A program made the translations under genes and the position numbers. 19,430 nucleotides of DNA from Planctomycetaceae bacterium (lineage in GTDB: Bacteria > Planctomycetota > Planctomycetia > Planctomycetales > Planctomycetaceae): assembly GCA_947463775.1 (NCBI GenBank), contig CANHVD010000023.1, forward strand, positions 1 to 19,430. Direction: 5' to 3'. Positions 8,140 to 16,385 of the stretch are shown here, in pieces. A model generated the notes under the pieces. The model worked only from the letters and a program-made list of their open reading frames with translations. It made no database searches and was not told where the DNA came from. Numbering within the stretch: the first letter of the stretch is position 1; each line of letters begins with the position of its first letter.

Positions 8140-10422
8140 CTATTTCTGGGTCAACAAATCAGCAGCCAGTTCGAGATGCTGTTCGATCTCTTCATGCGGT
8201 CTTCTGCGTTGAGAAGGTGGTAGTAGAGGAGTGTACTTGTCGAGGAAGCCTTCGACAGCGTCTCCGGGCATCGGCTTCGAATAAAGATAGCCCTGGGCGT
8301 GCGTCGATCCCATTTCGAATAGCAGTCGTTGCTGTTCCGGAGTTTCAACACCTTCGGCCACAACATCAAGATTCAGGCTCTGCGCCAGGGCAATAATCGT
8401 GCGCACGATTTCTCGTGTTTCGGTGCAGGTGTGCATGTTGCTGACGAACGACTTGTCAATTTTCAGCAGGTCCAACGGCAGTCGATGCAGATAAGCGAGT
8501 GACGAGTAGCCCGTTCCGAAGTCATCGATTCCGATGCGAATTCCGGCGTCGCGAAGTTCACTGATGATCTGTTGGACGAGTTCCGGATTCTGCATCAGAG
8601 TACTCTCGGTCACTTCGATCTTCAGCATTCTTGGGTCAATTCCCGCCCTTGCAACGGTCATCAGCAAATCGTTTCGGAACAGTGGCTGCCCGAATTCTCC
8701 TGATGAACAGTTGACGGTAACGCTGACAAGATCATCGATCGCACGGTTGCGATTCCATTCCTGAACCTGATCGCAGGCCAGTTCAAGAACAATTCGTCCG
8801 AGGCGACCGATGAGACCAAGTGACTCAATGACGGGCACGAAGACATCTGGTCCGACTCGTTCGCCGCGCGGATGTTTCCATCGACACAGGGCCTCGAATC
8901 CTTCAACTCTGCCAGTCGCCAGTCGAACGATTGGCTGGTACTCAAGGTAGAACTGATGACTTTTGATAGCCTGACGCAGATCACATTCAAGTGCCAGCCT
9001 GGCAGAAGCAACTGTTTGCATCTCCGGATCAAAAATGCGATAGCCACCTCGGCCGCCAGTCTTGGCGTAGTACATAGCCGTGTCCGCTTCGCGGATTGCA
9101 TCGGCAGCTGATTTGCCATCACCACCACCAAAAGCAATGCCGATGCTGACCCCGACGGCGACTTCATGAACACCCACCGCGAAGGGCTCAGAGAGAGCTG
9201 CGATGAGGCGTTCTGCGACTATTTCTGCGTCAATGTGGTTTTGCAGACAATGCAGCAGGACCGTGAATTCGTCTCCACCGTGTCGTGCGACGGACCATTT
9301 CGTGCGATTTCTGGCCACGACATCCGTCTGACGCAAACAGCTTTCCAGTTTCTTGGCAACACTGCATAGCAGCAGGTCGCCAGCATCATGGCCCAGACTG
9401 TCGTTGACCAGTTTAAAGTTGTCGAGGTCCAGAAACAAAATGGCAGAGAAGCCGAAGGTTGCCTGATCAAGATGCAGGACTCGATTCAATTGCTCTTCAA
9501 ACAGCAGACGGTTCGGCAAGCCGGTCAGAACATCTCGAACTTTCCCCTCGGTAACGTCGGCGAGGGAACCAGCGAGACGTCGAGGTATACCGTTTGCGTC
9601 GGACTGAACAACTCCGCTGCACAGCATCCAGCGGAAAGTGCCGTCGCGATGACGCATCCGAATTTCTGTCTCGAAGCGACCATGCTCCAGTGAACTGCGG
9701 CTCCCGAGCAATTCGGTGAACTGTTCGCGATCTTCGACATGGATGCGTTCGAACCAGGAGTCCACCGAAGAATCCAGTTCGTTGTCGCTGTAGCCCAGCA
9801 TCTCTTTCCAGCGTGCCGAAAGAAAGATCTGTCGTTGAGCAACATCCCAGTCCCAGAGACCTATCCGGGAACCTTGCGCCGCGAGTGCATATCGTTCCTG
9901 ACTACGTTTCAGTTCAGAGAGGGCGCGGCTGAGCTTTAGCTGAAGAGAAACGCGAGCCAGCGTAATCTGCGGGTCAAGTGGCTTTGTGAGGTAGTCATTG
10001 GCCCCTTCGGTGAAGGCTCGAACAACATTCTCCCCTTCAGCTTCGGCCGTAACCATAATGACGGGCAGCGCGCCGTCAGGATATCGAGAGCGAATTGATT
10101 TCAGGACATCAAATCCGCTCATGCCGGACATGATGACATCCAGCAGAACCAGATCAGGTAATTGTTCTTCGAGACGCTCAAGTGCGGCTTCGCCACTATC
10201 GGCAGTGAGAACATCATGCCCATTGCGTGACAGCATGCGGCTCAGGATCTCTCGATTGATTCGCTCGTCATCAACCACAAGCACCAATGCGCGTTCACCT
10301 GGCAATGACACTGCGCCATGAGCGGGCGACTTGTCTGCGAGCTTAGCAGGTGGTTGTTGTCCGGTTAACTGCACGGGATCGTCCTGCTGACGCGACCAGA
10401 GTGAGGGGAGCGAATTTTTCAA
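8140..10422 (-). CDS. Response regulator with REC-PAS-GGDEF-EAL domains (cyclic-di-GMP turnover)
   Basis: The 760-residue cytoplasmic protein has a receiver domain (about 46-160; VLVVDDERIN, phosphoacceptor D95, K147), a PAS domain (about 176-292), a GGDEF domain (about 296-462) and an EAL domain (about 475-735). GGDEF proteins make cyclic-di-GMP and EAL proteins degrade it. HGGDEF (381-386) is intact. The EAL part keeps the catalytic set: E510 of EAL, N571, E603/E606, D633-D634 in IDDFGTGYSS, K654, E690/E693 and Q710, so hydrolysis is likely. The RQTD inhibitory site (364-367) is 14 residues before GGDEF instead of the usual 5, because of an inserted NRTKWSVAR. The only upstream start in the frame is a TTG, preceded closely by a TGA and without a clear ribosome binding site; an internal GTG at codon 38 is an alternative. 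It is divergent from the hybrid histidine kinase gene, a plausible partner. Confidence 0.92.
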   Translation of the reverse strand: MKNSLPSLWSRQQDDPVQLTGQQPPAKLADKSPAHGAVSLPGERALVLVVDDERINREILSRMLSRNGHDVLTADSGEAALERLEEQLPDLVLLDVIMSGMSGFDVLKSIRSRYPDGALPVIMVTAEAEGENVVRAFTEGANDYLTKPLDPQITLARVSLQLKLSRALSELKRSQERYALAAQGSRIGLWDWDVAQRQIFLSARWKEMLGYSDNELDSSVDSWFERIHVEDREQFTELLGSRSSLEHGRFETEIRMRHRDGTFRWMLCSGVVQSDANGIPRRLAGSLADVTEGKVRDVLTGLPNRLLFEEQLNRVLHLDQATFGFSAILFLDLDNFKLVNDSLGHDAGDLLLCSVAKKLESCLRQTDVVARNRTKWSVARHGGDEFTVLLHCLQNHIDAEIVAERLIAALSEPFAVGVHEVAVGVSIGIAFGGGDGKSAADAIREADTAMYYAKTGGRGGYRIFDPEMQTVASARLALECDLRQAIKSHQFYLEYQPIVRLATGRVEGFEALCRWKHPRGERVGPDVFVPVIESLGLIGRLGRIVLELACDQVQEWNRNRAIDDLVSVTVNCSSGEFGQPLFRNDLLMTVARAGIDPRMLKIEVTESTLMQNPELVQQIISELRDAGIRIGIDDFGTGYSSLAYLHRLPLDLLKIDKSFVSNMHTCTETREIVRTIIALAQSLNLDVVAEGVETPEQQRLLFEMGSTHAQGYLYSKPMPGDAVEGFLDKYTPLLPPSQRRRPHEEIEQHLELAADLLTQK

Positions 10423-10860
10423 CTCAGTGGGAACACTTCAATCTCCGAATCGACGTGCCCGACGGTCTTCAATCTTAGGTCGCAAAATTTCAACGTGCGT
10501 ACAGTGAAGAACGTTTTGGGGCAATCACCTACTGCGGCTGTCGATCTGTCATCCACAAAAGACGCACATTCCGTGCTAATCGCTACAACCTGTCCGGTGA
10601 ATTCGCGTCGCATAATCCCGCTGAGCGTGTTGGGAGGCGTGGTTATCAGTTGGAATTTGGGCCGAATGAAACAAAAAACGCTGCAATCAGCAAGTGCACA
10701 ACACATTTGTCATGTTGGTTCTCTTTGATCGAATGCCAATGTCTGCGAAGAGATCCTGCCGTTCACTACAGTGATATTAATCTCGTCGGGGATCCCGTAC
10801 TTGTTGTTCAACGGTTTGCTGAAAGGCGATCCGGGGCCTTTGTTTCGAGTAGCGTGCTCC
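10423..10860. other. Divergent intergenic region between the GGDEF-EAL and hybrid kinase genes
   Basis: This stretch should contain the promoters of both genes, but I cannot point to a convincing -35/-10 or -24/-12 pair. A 95-codon minus-strand frame (10419-10706, ATG start, Cys-rich beginning) ends with its TGA overlapping the TTG start of the GGDEF-EAL gene (TTGA), as in translational coupling, but its sequence matches no family I know and has no ribosome binding site. The kinase frame extends upstream to an in-frame GTG at 10771. Confidence 0.4.
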
Positions 10861-13800
10861 ATGCTGAATCTGATCCTGCAATGGAATCTTGACGTAATCG
10901 CATTTGCAGTCCTGACGCTTGTTGGGGTATTGCTGGCTGATCACTATTTTTTCAGTCGTTCGTTCGACAAAAGGCAGCGTGGCGCTCTCAGAAGCTCAGC
11001 GATGATTCTGATCTGCGGCAGCGTTTATCTCGCGATACGTTGTGGAGAAACGGAGCGCGCGCAATTGCGCAGTTCGATTGACGGATATGCGACTGGCTAC
11101 GCCGATGAAATGCGTGAGCACGGTCACTCTAAGATTTCCGAGTTCACGCCGGCAGACGATCCGACCTACCTGCTGCTGCTGAACAAAGAAGTGAAGTGGT
11201 TGAGTTTGAGTAAAACCGTTGATGATGTTTACACGATCAGACGCAGCAAGGATGGGAATCTGCGGCTGCTTGTGGATTCTGAGACAGACTATAACAACAA
11301 CGGAACTATCGACGATCTTCGCGAACAGCGAACACGGATTGGGGAGATCTACGAGGACCCCTCGCCACTTGTTCTAGCCGCACTTTGCAGTGATTCTCCC
11401 GGCACATACTTTGACGATGTGCCATACTCTGATCGCTGGGGGACTTGGGTTAGTTCTTACGCTCCGATTTTCGATCAGCACGGACAGCCTGATGGAATCG
11501 TCGGTGTTGATTTTGATGGCTTCGAGTGGGTTGCGTCGATTCTTTGGGCTCGGTCTGCGGTCCTTGGATTTGCGATGACGCTGCTGCTGACGGTCATGGG
11601 TAGCAGTAGCACTGTGGGAGTGATGCAGGCCGAGTTGAGGCAACGGGCGAAGTTGAGTCGCGAGCTAAGAAAACAAGCAGAATCGCTGAGTGATCTGAAT
11701 GCTGAGCTGATAGTCGCTCGTGATGCGGCGGAGCAGGGAAGTCGAGCTAAGAGTGAGTTTCTGGCGAACATGAGTCATGAAATTCGGACTCCGATGAATG
11801 GCATCCTGGGGCTGACGGAACTGTTGCTGCAGACCCCGATTTCCACAGAACAAAGAAGAAACCTTGAGTTGGTTGTGTCGTCGGGGGAAGCTCTGATGAC
11901 TGTTTTGAATGACATTCTCGACTTCTCCAAGATCGAAGCCAACATGCTTCAGATCGACAAAACTGAGTTTGAACCTCGCGAAGTCGTCGGTAATGCGATG
12001 AAGCTGTTGGGTTTGCGGGCGGAGCAAAGAGGGCTGGAATTGACCTGCAGATTCCTGCCTACAGTGCCGCGTTATTTGCTGGGTGACGCAGGAAGAATTC
12101 GTCAGGTACTGGTCAACCTGGTCGGCAATGCCATCAAGTTTACGCATCATGGTGAAGTTGCAGTGACTGTTGCCGATGTCACAACAGAGGAGAATCGCCG
12201 CGAATTGGAATTCTCAGTTCGAGATACGGGTATTGGCATCCCGCTGGAGCGACAGGAATCCATCTTCGAAGCTTTCGTTCAGGCTGACGGAAGCACAACG
12301 CGACACTACGGTGGCACAGGCCTGGGGCTTGCGATCTGTACTCGACTTGTGGATCTGATGGGCGGTCGAATTCGCGTCCGGAGTCTACCCGGAACAGGAA
12401 GTACGTTCTCGTTCCGAATACCGCTTGATGAAGCCACGAAGGAGATTGCAAATTCACCGGATCAGAAGTGCGATTCCCTGCCTCGACAACGAGTTCTTGT
12501 CGTTGATGACAATCCAACTAACCGTCTCATCCTGCAGGAGATTCTGACAGTCTGGCGAATGGATGTAGAAACTGTCGATCAGGGAAGGCTGGTTCGCGAA
12601 AGACTTGAGGCGGCCGACCGATCCGGCAATCAATTCAGCCTTGTTCTGCTGGACGTTCATATGCCGGGAATGGATGGATTTGCAGTCGCTGAAATGATCG
12701 CCAGTCTGTCTTGCGCACGCGACACGAGAGTGATCCTGTTGAGTTCGTCCGATGCGGCTCACCACCGTGGTCGTCTTAAGAGCGCAAATATCTGTGCTTA
12801 TCTGACTAAGCCGGTGAAGCAGTCCGAGTTGCTGGAGACGATTCTTGCGCTGGATGCAGCCGTTGAGGAAGTGTCGACCACTCCGGTCGCGGCCGAACAG
12901 GTTTTGCAGGTTCAGGGATCGCGAGGTCGACTACTGGTTGTCGAAGATAATTTTGTCAACCAGCAACTGATGATGAGAGTGCTTGCCAAGGACGGATTCG
13001 AGGTCACGATTGCTGCCGATGGCAGTGAAGCCGTGCGAGTTCTCAATACCGAAACGTTCGACGCCGTCCTTATGGATTGTCAGATGCCGACAATGGATGG
13101 TTACGAGGCAACGCGGTTGATTCGAAAGGCAGAACGGAAAGCAAGGGCAGGGCATCGCCTGCCGATTCTTGCACTGACGGCCAATGCAATGGCCGGAGAT
13201 CGGGAGAAATGTTTATTCTGCGGGATGGATGATTTTGTAACGAAACCGATTTCCTTTGCCGGGTTGTACGGAACGTTGTCTCACTATCTGCAGTTGCCGT
13301 TGCCTTTGCAGTTGGAACCAGAGCCTGAGGCGAATTCAGTTCTTCTGAACGATAACAGCGAACCGACTGACAAAGAATTGAATGCAGTGGTTGCGGCAGA
13401 AGTAGCTTCTGCCTGGTCTGTTGCCGATCTGCCCGTCAATGCTTCCTCTGATGCAATTCTGAACCGTAAAGAACTGATGAGCCGTGTCGGTGGCGATCAG
13501 GAACTGATCGAGATTCTGGCTGGTGCTTTCCGCGACGATGCCCCTCGACACATTGCCGCATTTAGTAATGCCCTCGCTGCTGACGACGCTCAGGCTGCAA
13601 AGAAAGTCGCTCACACCATCAAGGGCTGTGCTGGGAATCTCGCCGGGACTCGCCTGCGGGATTATGCAAAGACCCTCGAACTTTCCGTGGCGTCATGCAA
13701 TCTTGATGAGGCAAAGCAGGCCTTGCCACGACTGGAAGATGAGATAAATGCGCTCCTCGATCAGCTTGAGCAGATGGCCTCATCGTTCCAGAACGCCTGA
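10861..13800 (+). CDS. Hybrid histidine kinase: Cache sensor, HisKA, HATPase, two receivers and HPt
   Basis: The 979-residue protein (from the ATG) is a BarA/ArcB-like phosphorelay sensor. Two hydrophobic segments (about 10-31 and 45-61) precede an extracytoplasmic Cache-like domain (about 62-225, with DRWGTWVSSYAPIFD and IVGVDFDG), a further membrane helix (about 226-247) and a coiled coil with no visible HAMP domain. Then come HisKA (FLANMSHEIRTPMNG, H306), the ATPase (N423, DTGIGIP, GGTGLGLA), receiver 1 (VLVVDD, D598), receiver 2 (LLVVEDN, D739) and an HPt domain (AHTIKGCAGNLAG, H918). Every phosphotransfer residue is present. The sensor contains a D-x-N-x-N-G-x-I-D loop that could bind calcium. 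I prefer the ATG because the first membrane helix follows soon after; a GTG at 10771 would add 30 residues. The divergent REC-PAS-GGDEF-EAL protein is a likely target. The sensed signal is unknown. Confidence 0.93.
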   Translation: MLNLILQWNLDVIAFAVLTLVGVLLADHYFFSRSFDKRQRGALRSSAMILICGSVYLAIRCGETERAQLRSSIDGYATGYADEMREHGHSKISEFTPADDPTYLLLLNKEVKWLSLSKTVDDVYTIRRSKDGNLRLLVDSETDYNNNGTIDDLREQRTRIGEIYEDPSPLVLAALCSDSPGTYFDDVPYSDRWGTWVSSYAPIFDQHGQPDGIVGVDFDGFEWVASILWARSAVLGFAMTLLLTVMGSSSTVGVMQAELRQRAKLSRELRKQAESLSDLNAELIVARDAAEQGSRAKSEFLANMSHEIRTPMNGILGLTELLLQTPISTEQRRNLELVVSSGEALMTVLNDILDFSKIEANMLQIDKTEFEPREVVGNAMKLLGLRAEQRGLELTCRFLPTVPRYLLGDAGRIRQVLVNLVGNAIKFTHHGEVAVTVADVTTEENRRELEFSVRDTGIGIPLERQESIFEAFVQADGSTTRHYGGTGLGLAICTRLVDLMGGRIRVRSLPGTGSTFSFRIPLDEATKEIANSPDQKCDSLPRQRVLVVDDNPTNRLILQEILTVWRMDVETVDQGRLVRERLEAADRSGNQFSLVLLDVHMPGMDGFAVAEMIASLSCARDTRVILLSSSDAAHHRGRLKSANICAYLTKPVKQSELLETILALDAAVEEVSTTPVAAEQVLQVQGSRGRLLVVEDNFVNQQLMMRVLAKDGFEVTIAADGSEAVRVLNTETFDAVLMDCQMPTMDGYEATRLIRKAERKARAGHRLPILALTANAMAGDREKCLFCGMDDFVTKPISFAGLYGTLSHYLQLPLPLQLEPEPEANSVLLNDNSEPTDKELNAVVAAEVASAWSVADLPVNASSDAILNRKELMSRVGGDQELIEILAGAFRDDAPRHIAAFSNALAADDAQAAKKVAHTIKGCAGNLAGTRLRDYAKTLELSVASCNLDEAKQALPRLEDEINALLDQLEQMASSFQNA

Positions 13801-14007
13801 ATGAATCCATTTCCGTTTTGGACCTATGGCAGACGTTTCAGCTTTCCAGGATTGGGCAAACCAGAATAATCGTCCTGAAAAGAAGAGAATCGACGCGAAC
13901 CTTGCGCACATTGCGTGTCGACAGTTGAATTCATGACGATGACTTGGCACTATTCCGTGCTATCAGCACAGCGAGACTCGTTTCTTTGTGTTGAGTTGGC
14001 ATCAGCA

Positions 14008-14091
14008 GCGAGAGTGGCGAAATTGGCAGACGCGCTGGATTTAGGATCCTGTGCCTTAAACGGCGTGGGGGTTCAACTCCCCCCTCTCGCA
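14008..14091 (+). tRNA. tRNA-Leu (anticodon UAG)
   Basis: A complete class II tRNA: acceptor stem GCGAGAG (14008-14014) with CTCTCGC (14084-14090) and discriminator A; the D arm contains AAATTGGCAGAC; anticodon TAG at 14042-14044 in loop TTTAGGA; a long variable arm with GCC/GGC pairing; T arm GGGGG-TTCAACT-CCCCC. It closely resembles bacterial tRNA-Leu(UAG), which reads CUA and other CUN codons. The 3' CCA is not encoded and must be added by enzyme. The second anticodon-stem pair (28-42) is a T-T mismatch, which is unusual. An intrinsic terminator follows 30 bases later. Confidence 0.95.
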
Positions 14092-14120
14092 TTTGATTGA
14101 TACGCTGAATGCATTCGAAG

Positions 14121-14148
14121 CCCGGCCAAATTTCTGGCCGGGTTTCTT
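14121..14148 (+). terminator. Rho-independent terminator after tRNA-Leu
   Basis: CCCGGCCA (14121-14128) pairs perfectly with TGGCCGGG (14135-14142) around a 6-base loop, followed by TTTCTT. It is well placed to end the tRNA transcript. The methyltransferase start lies only 23 bases further on, so that gene needs a promoter overlapping this region or depends on read-through. Confidence 0.88.
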
Positions 14149-14171
14149 CATTCATGGATTGACAGGCGACT

Positions 14172-14831
14172 ATGCTTTCCGCCCTGAAGAACCAGGCAGC
14201 CTTCTTTCGCCAATTTCGACAGCGGTTTGAAACGACCGGCGCTATTGCTCCCAGCAGTCGATTTCTGGCACGATCCATGACTAGTTTTCTGGCTGCACGA
14301 AATCCATCGACGCCGGTACGTATGCTTGAGATTGGACCGGGTACAGGGCCGGTAACAGAAGCGATCGTAAAACTTCTTCAGCCTCACGATGTTTTTGATC
14401 TGGTTGAGCTGAATGAAGAGTTCGTCGCAATCCTGAGGTCTCGGTTTGAGAACGAGACCGAATGGCAGCGAGTTCGTGCCCAGGCGACAATTCACCAGCT
14501 GCCGGTGCAGGACTTCGCTGCACAGGAACCCTACGACTTTGTGATCTCCGGACTTCCTCTGAATAACTTTCCGGCAGAACTGGTGACTTCAATTACCGAT
14601 ACCTACTTCCGGTTGTTGAAGCCTGGTGGAGTTCTCAGCTATTTCGAATACATGTACGTGAGGCCCGTTCGAAAGATTGTCACGCGCGGCGCAGAAAGAA
14701 TTCGGATCAGTTCGATTGATGAGACACTACAAGCACATTGCGACCGCTGTCGCATCCGCCGAGACAATGTCTGGCTGAATGTGCCGCCAGCGTGGGTTCA
14801 GCACCTTCGCAAGCCGCTAGAGGTTCGTTGA
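14172..14831 (+). CDS. Class I SAM-dependent methyltransferase, phospholipid N-methyltransferase-like (PmtA/KsgA-like fold)
   Basis: The 219-residue protein has motif I as MLEIGPGTGPVTEAI (about 51-65), the acidic motif II DLVELNEEF, and YDFVISGLPLNNFPAEL as the motif IV region, followed by LLKPGGVLSYFEYMYVRPVRK. The N-terminal FETTGAIAPSSRFLARSM and the GLPLNNFP stretch are typical of the group annotated as phospholipid N-methyltransferase, which methylates phosphatidylethanolamine towards phosphatidylcholine; related sequences are also called rRNA adenine dimethylase-like. The substrate is therefore a family-level inference. There is no membrane helix, in keeping with a cytoplasmic enzyme acting at the membrane surface. 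An AGG lies 5 bases before the ATG. The gene converges on the BLUF gene with a 14-base gap and no room for a terminator. Confidence 0.82.
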   Translation: MLSALKNQAAFFRQFRQRFETTGAIAPSSRFLARSMTSFLAARNPSTPVRMLEIGPGTGPVTEAIVKLLQPHDVFDLVELNEEFVAILRSRFENETEWQRVRAQATIHQLPVQDFAAQEPYDFVISGLPLNNFPAELVTSITDTYFRLLKPGGVLSYFEYMYVRPVRKIVTRGAERIRISSIDETLQAHCDRCRIRRDNVWLNVPPAWVQHLRKPLEVR

Positions 14832-14845
14832 TAGCCGCCCGCATA

Positions 14846-15328
14846 CTAGAGTTCATGGTGCGTTGAGGAGTGGTGTGGATTCGTTGCGTGCACGGGCGAT
14901 GAATGTCTATGCCACGCACCCAGCTTAAAGTTCAGGAGAACTTCCCGAGCCTTATCACCGTCTTCCAGGTTCTCCAACTCAACCGTTTTTTTGTTGAGGA
15001 AGTTGCTATAGCCAGGCAGTTTGAGCAGATTGCCACCGGACGCATCAAAGAAACCCATCTCCCAGTCGTGGAACGATCTGTGGTCGATCTCGAAACGGGC
15101 AATCAGCATGATCTTGTGATGACGTTTGTCGGCCGCGATTCGCTGGTAGGTGGCTTCTACAACGTCATTTTCGCCCTCCAGGACCTGGAGAAACGTACCA
15201 TCCTCGTAAAGCAACATGCCGGTGATGGCGTCACGGTCGTTATTGCGTCGCGCGGTCAGCAGCAGATTCTGTAGTTCTGCGGGAGAGAACTTCGTCTTCG
15301 CTTCGCTGGTATAGATCATCTGTAACAT
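14846..15328 (-). CDS. BLUF-domain blue-light photoreceptor with a His-rich tail
   Basis: The first ~95 of 160 residues form a BLUF domain, which binds FAD and responds to blue light: MLQMIYTSEA with the key Tyr6, ARRNNDRDAITGMLLY with the flavin-binding Asn30, FLQVLEGE with the key Gln48, and RSFHDWEMGFF with Trp89 and Met91. The photoactive Tyr-Gln pair is intact. The remaining ~65 residues, including a likely helical cap and a C-terminal tail rich in His and Ser (seven His in the last 21 residues), hold no enzymatic domain, so it is a short BLUF protein that must signal through a partner. The ATG has GAGG 7 bases upstream. The gene overlaps no neighbour; cyclic-di-GMP enzymes are encoded about 4.5 kb away, a possible but unproven link. 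Confidence 0.92.
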   Translation of the reverse strand: MLQMIYTSEAKTKFSPAELQNLLLTARRNNDRDAITGMLLYEDGTFLQVLEGENDVVEATYQRIAADKRHHKIMLIARFEIDHRSFHDWEMGFFDASGGNLLKLPGYSNFLNKKTVELENLEDGDKAREVLLNFKLGAWHRHSSPVHATNPHHSSTHHEL

Positions 15329-15567
15329 TCGAAGGCCTCATTGTCGTTCCTCGGAAAGACAAGTCACACAAGGTTACCTCTCAGAAGCTCACTGCATGAG
15401 AGAACTGAGAACCTGTGGTTTCCAATGAACGAAGTCTCTGAAGAATCTGACGATTATGCAGACTCAATTTACGTGGCAGAATTGCCCGTGACTGCGTCGG
15501 CAGAAAGTCTGCGGGAACCGGGGAGAAACGCACCCGGATCTTCACTTATCCAGAGCACGGGTGATTC

Positions 15568-16383
15568 CTACCAAAGCCGATGCAGGCCTTCCGTCTTTCG
15601 TGGAATCTCATGAAGGTAATCAATCAGTTCCTGCCAGTCGCTTTCGTCAATGGAATCGAACGTGGCTTTCACAGCGCGCTGATCGTTCGTAACGCAACTC
15701 GCAATTTTCGGATGGAACGTTGCCCAGTGATCATTCTGATCCGGAGCCGGTTCGTACACTGCAACTCCCACAACACGTTGATTCTTCCGAGGCGGGCCAT
15801 CGCACATTTTGTGAATTGGCTGACGTAGAATTCGAACCGCCGGATAGCTGCCGTCGCCGGTCGTCAGATCAGTGCAGAATGCGACCAATTGATGTTCAAC
15901 GGAGATGATTATCCCCGGTAACGCGCAGCCGTTCATGAAGTGTTCGCGGACCCGGGTCCAATACAACCACATGAGGATTCCGCTCAGGATTGCGAAGACC
16001 AGCATAGCCGTGGAAACAATAGCCCCGAGGCTAAAAAGAGTGGTCGCGACGATCCAGATCGTGGGCCAGCGAGGAAAAGAACTCCAGTACTTCAGAATGT
16101 TGACTCGAACACCGCCCGGATTTGAGGCCTGAGTATCGTTGTCGAGCGTGATGGATTTCGTCGATCGTGGAGCCGCTTTTCGTTCTGCCTCTTCTTCAAA
16201 CGGTCGCCGGGTTCGCCGGGCTGGCTGTGGCGCTGCAATCTGAACGTCTTCGACGTCTATGATTTCTTCGCTGGGTACGGACACGGGTTCTTTGCAGCCC
16301 GGGCATCGGATGCGTCGCCCGGCAAGGTCGTCGGCGACTCGAGTTGGGCGGCCACAATGCGGGCACTGAAATGAAATAGGCAT
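15568..16383 (-). CDS. Zinc-ribbon membrane protein of unknown function
   Basis: The 271-residue protein starts with a zinc-ribbon (FQCPHCGRPTRV with C7 and C10, RIRCPGC with C27 and C30), like many planctomycete proteins of unknown role. A charged linker with low complexity (about 35-95) leads to two closely spaced hydrophobic helices (about 107-124 and 126-143) and a C-terminal domain of about 125 residues with LPGIIISVEHQLVAFCTDLT, ending in a segment rich in Asp and Glu (DSIDESDWQELIDYLHEIP). I do not assign the C-terminal domain. Its ATG lies 2 bases after the stop of the FHA-GAF-sigma-54 activator gene, so the two are cotranscribed and probably translationally coupled; it has no clear ribosome binding site of its own. 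A partner or client of the activator is possible. Confidence 0.75.
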   Translation of the reverse strand: MPISFQCPHCGRPTRVADDLAGRRIRCPGCKEPVSVPSEEIIDVEDVQIAAPQPARRTRRPFEEEAERKAAPRSTKSITLDNDTQASNPGGVRVNILKYWSSFPRWPTIWIVATTLFSLGAIVSTAMLVFAILSGILMWLYWTRVREHFMNGCALPGIIISVEHQLVAFCTDLTTGDGSYPAVRILRQPIHKMCDGPPRKNQRVVGVAVYEPAPDQNDHWATFHPKIASCVTNDQRAVKATFDSIDESDWQELIDYLHEIPRKTEGLHRLW

Positions 16384-16385
16384 GG

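Noticed and set aside
10419..10706. 95-codon minus-strand frame whose TGA overlaps the TTG start of the GGDEF-EAL gene
   Set aside because: The overlap suggests coupling, but there is no ribosome binding site, the product is Cys-rich without family resemblance, and the region must also hold divergent promoters.
13944..13961. TTGGCAC followed by GTGC, resembling a sigma-54 promoter upstream of tRNA-Leu
   Set aside because: The spacing between the GG and GC elements is one base too long; this spacing is strict for sigma-54.
13931..14278. Open frames crossing the tRNA-Leu gene on both strands
   Set aside because: They are shadows of the tRNA and of the methyltransferase 5' end.
15426..15613. 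Plus-strand frame starting MNEVSEESDDYADSIYVAEL between the BLUF and zinc-ribbon genes
   Set aside because: It is acidic and looks partly protein-like, but has no clear ribosome binding site and overlaps the 3' end of the zinc-ribbon gene on the other strand.
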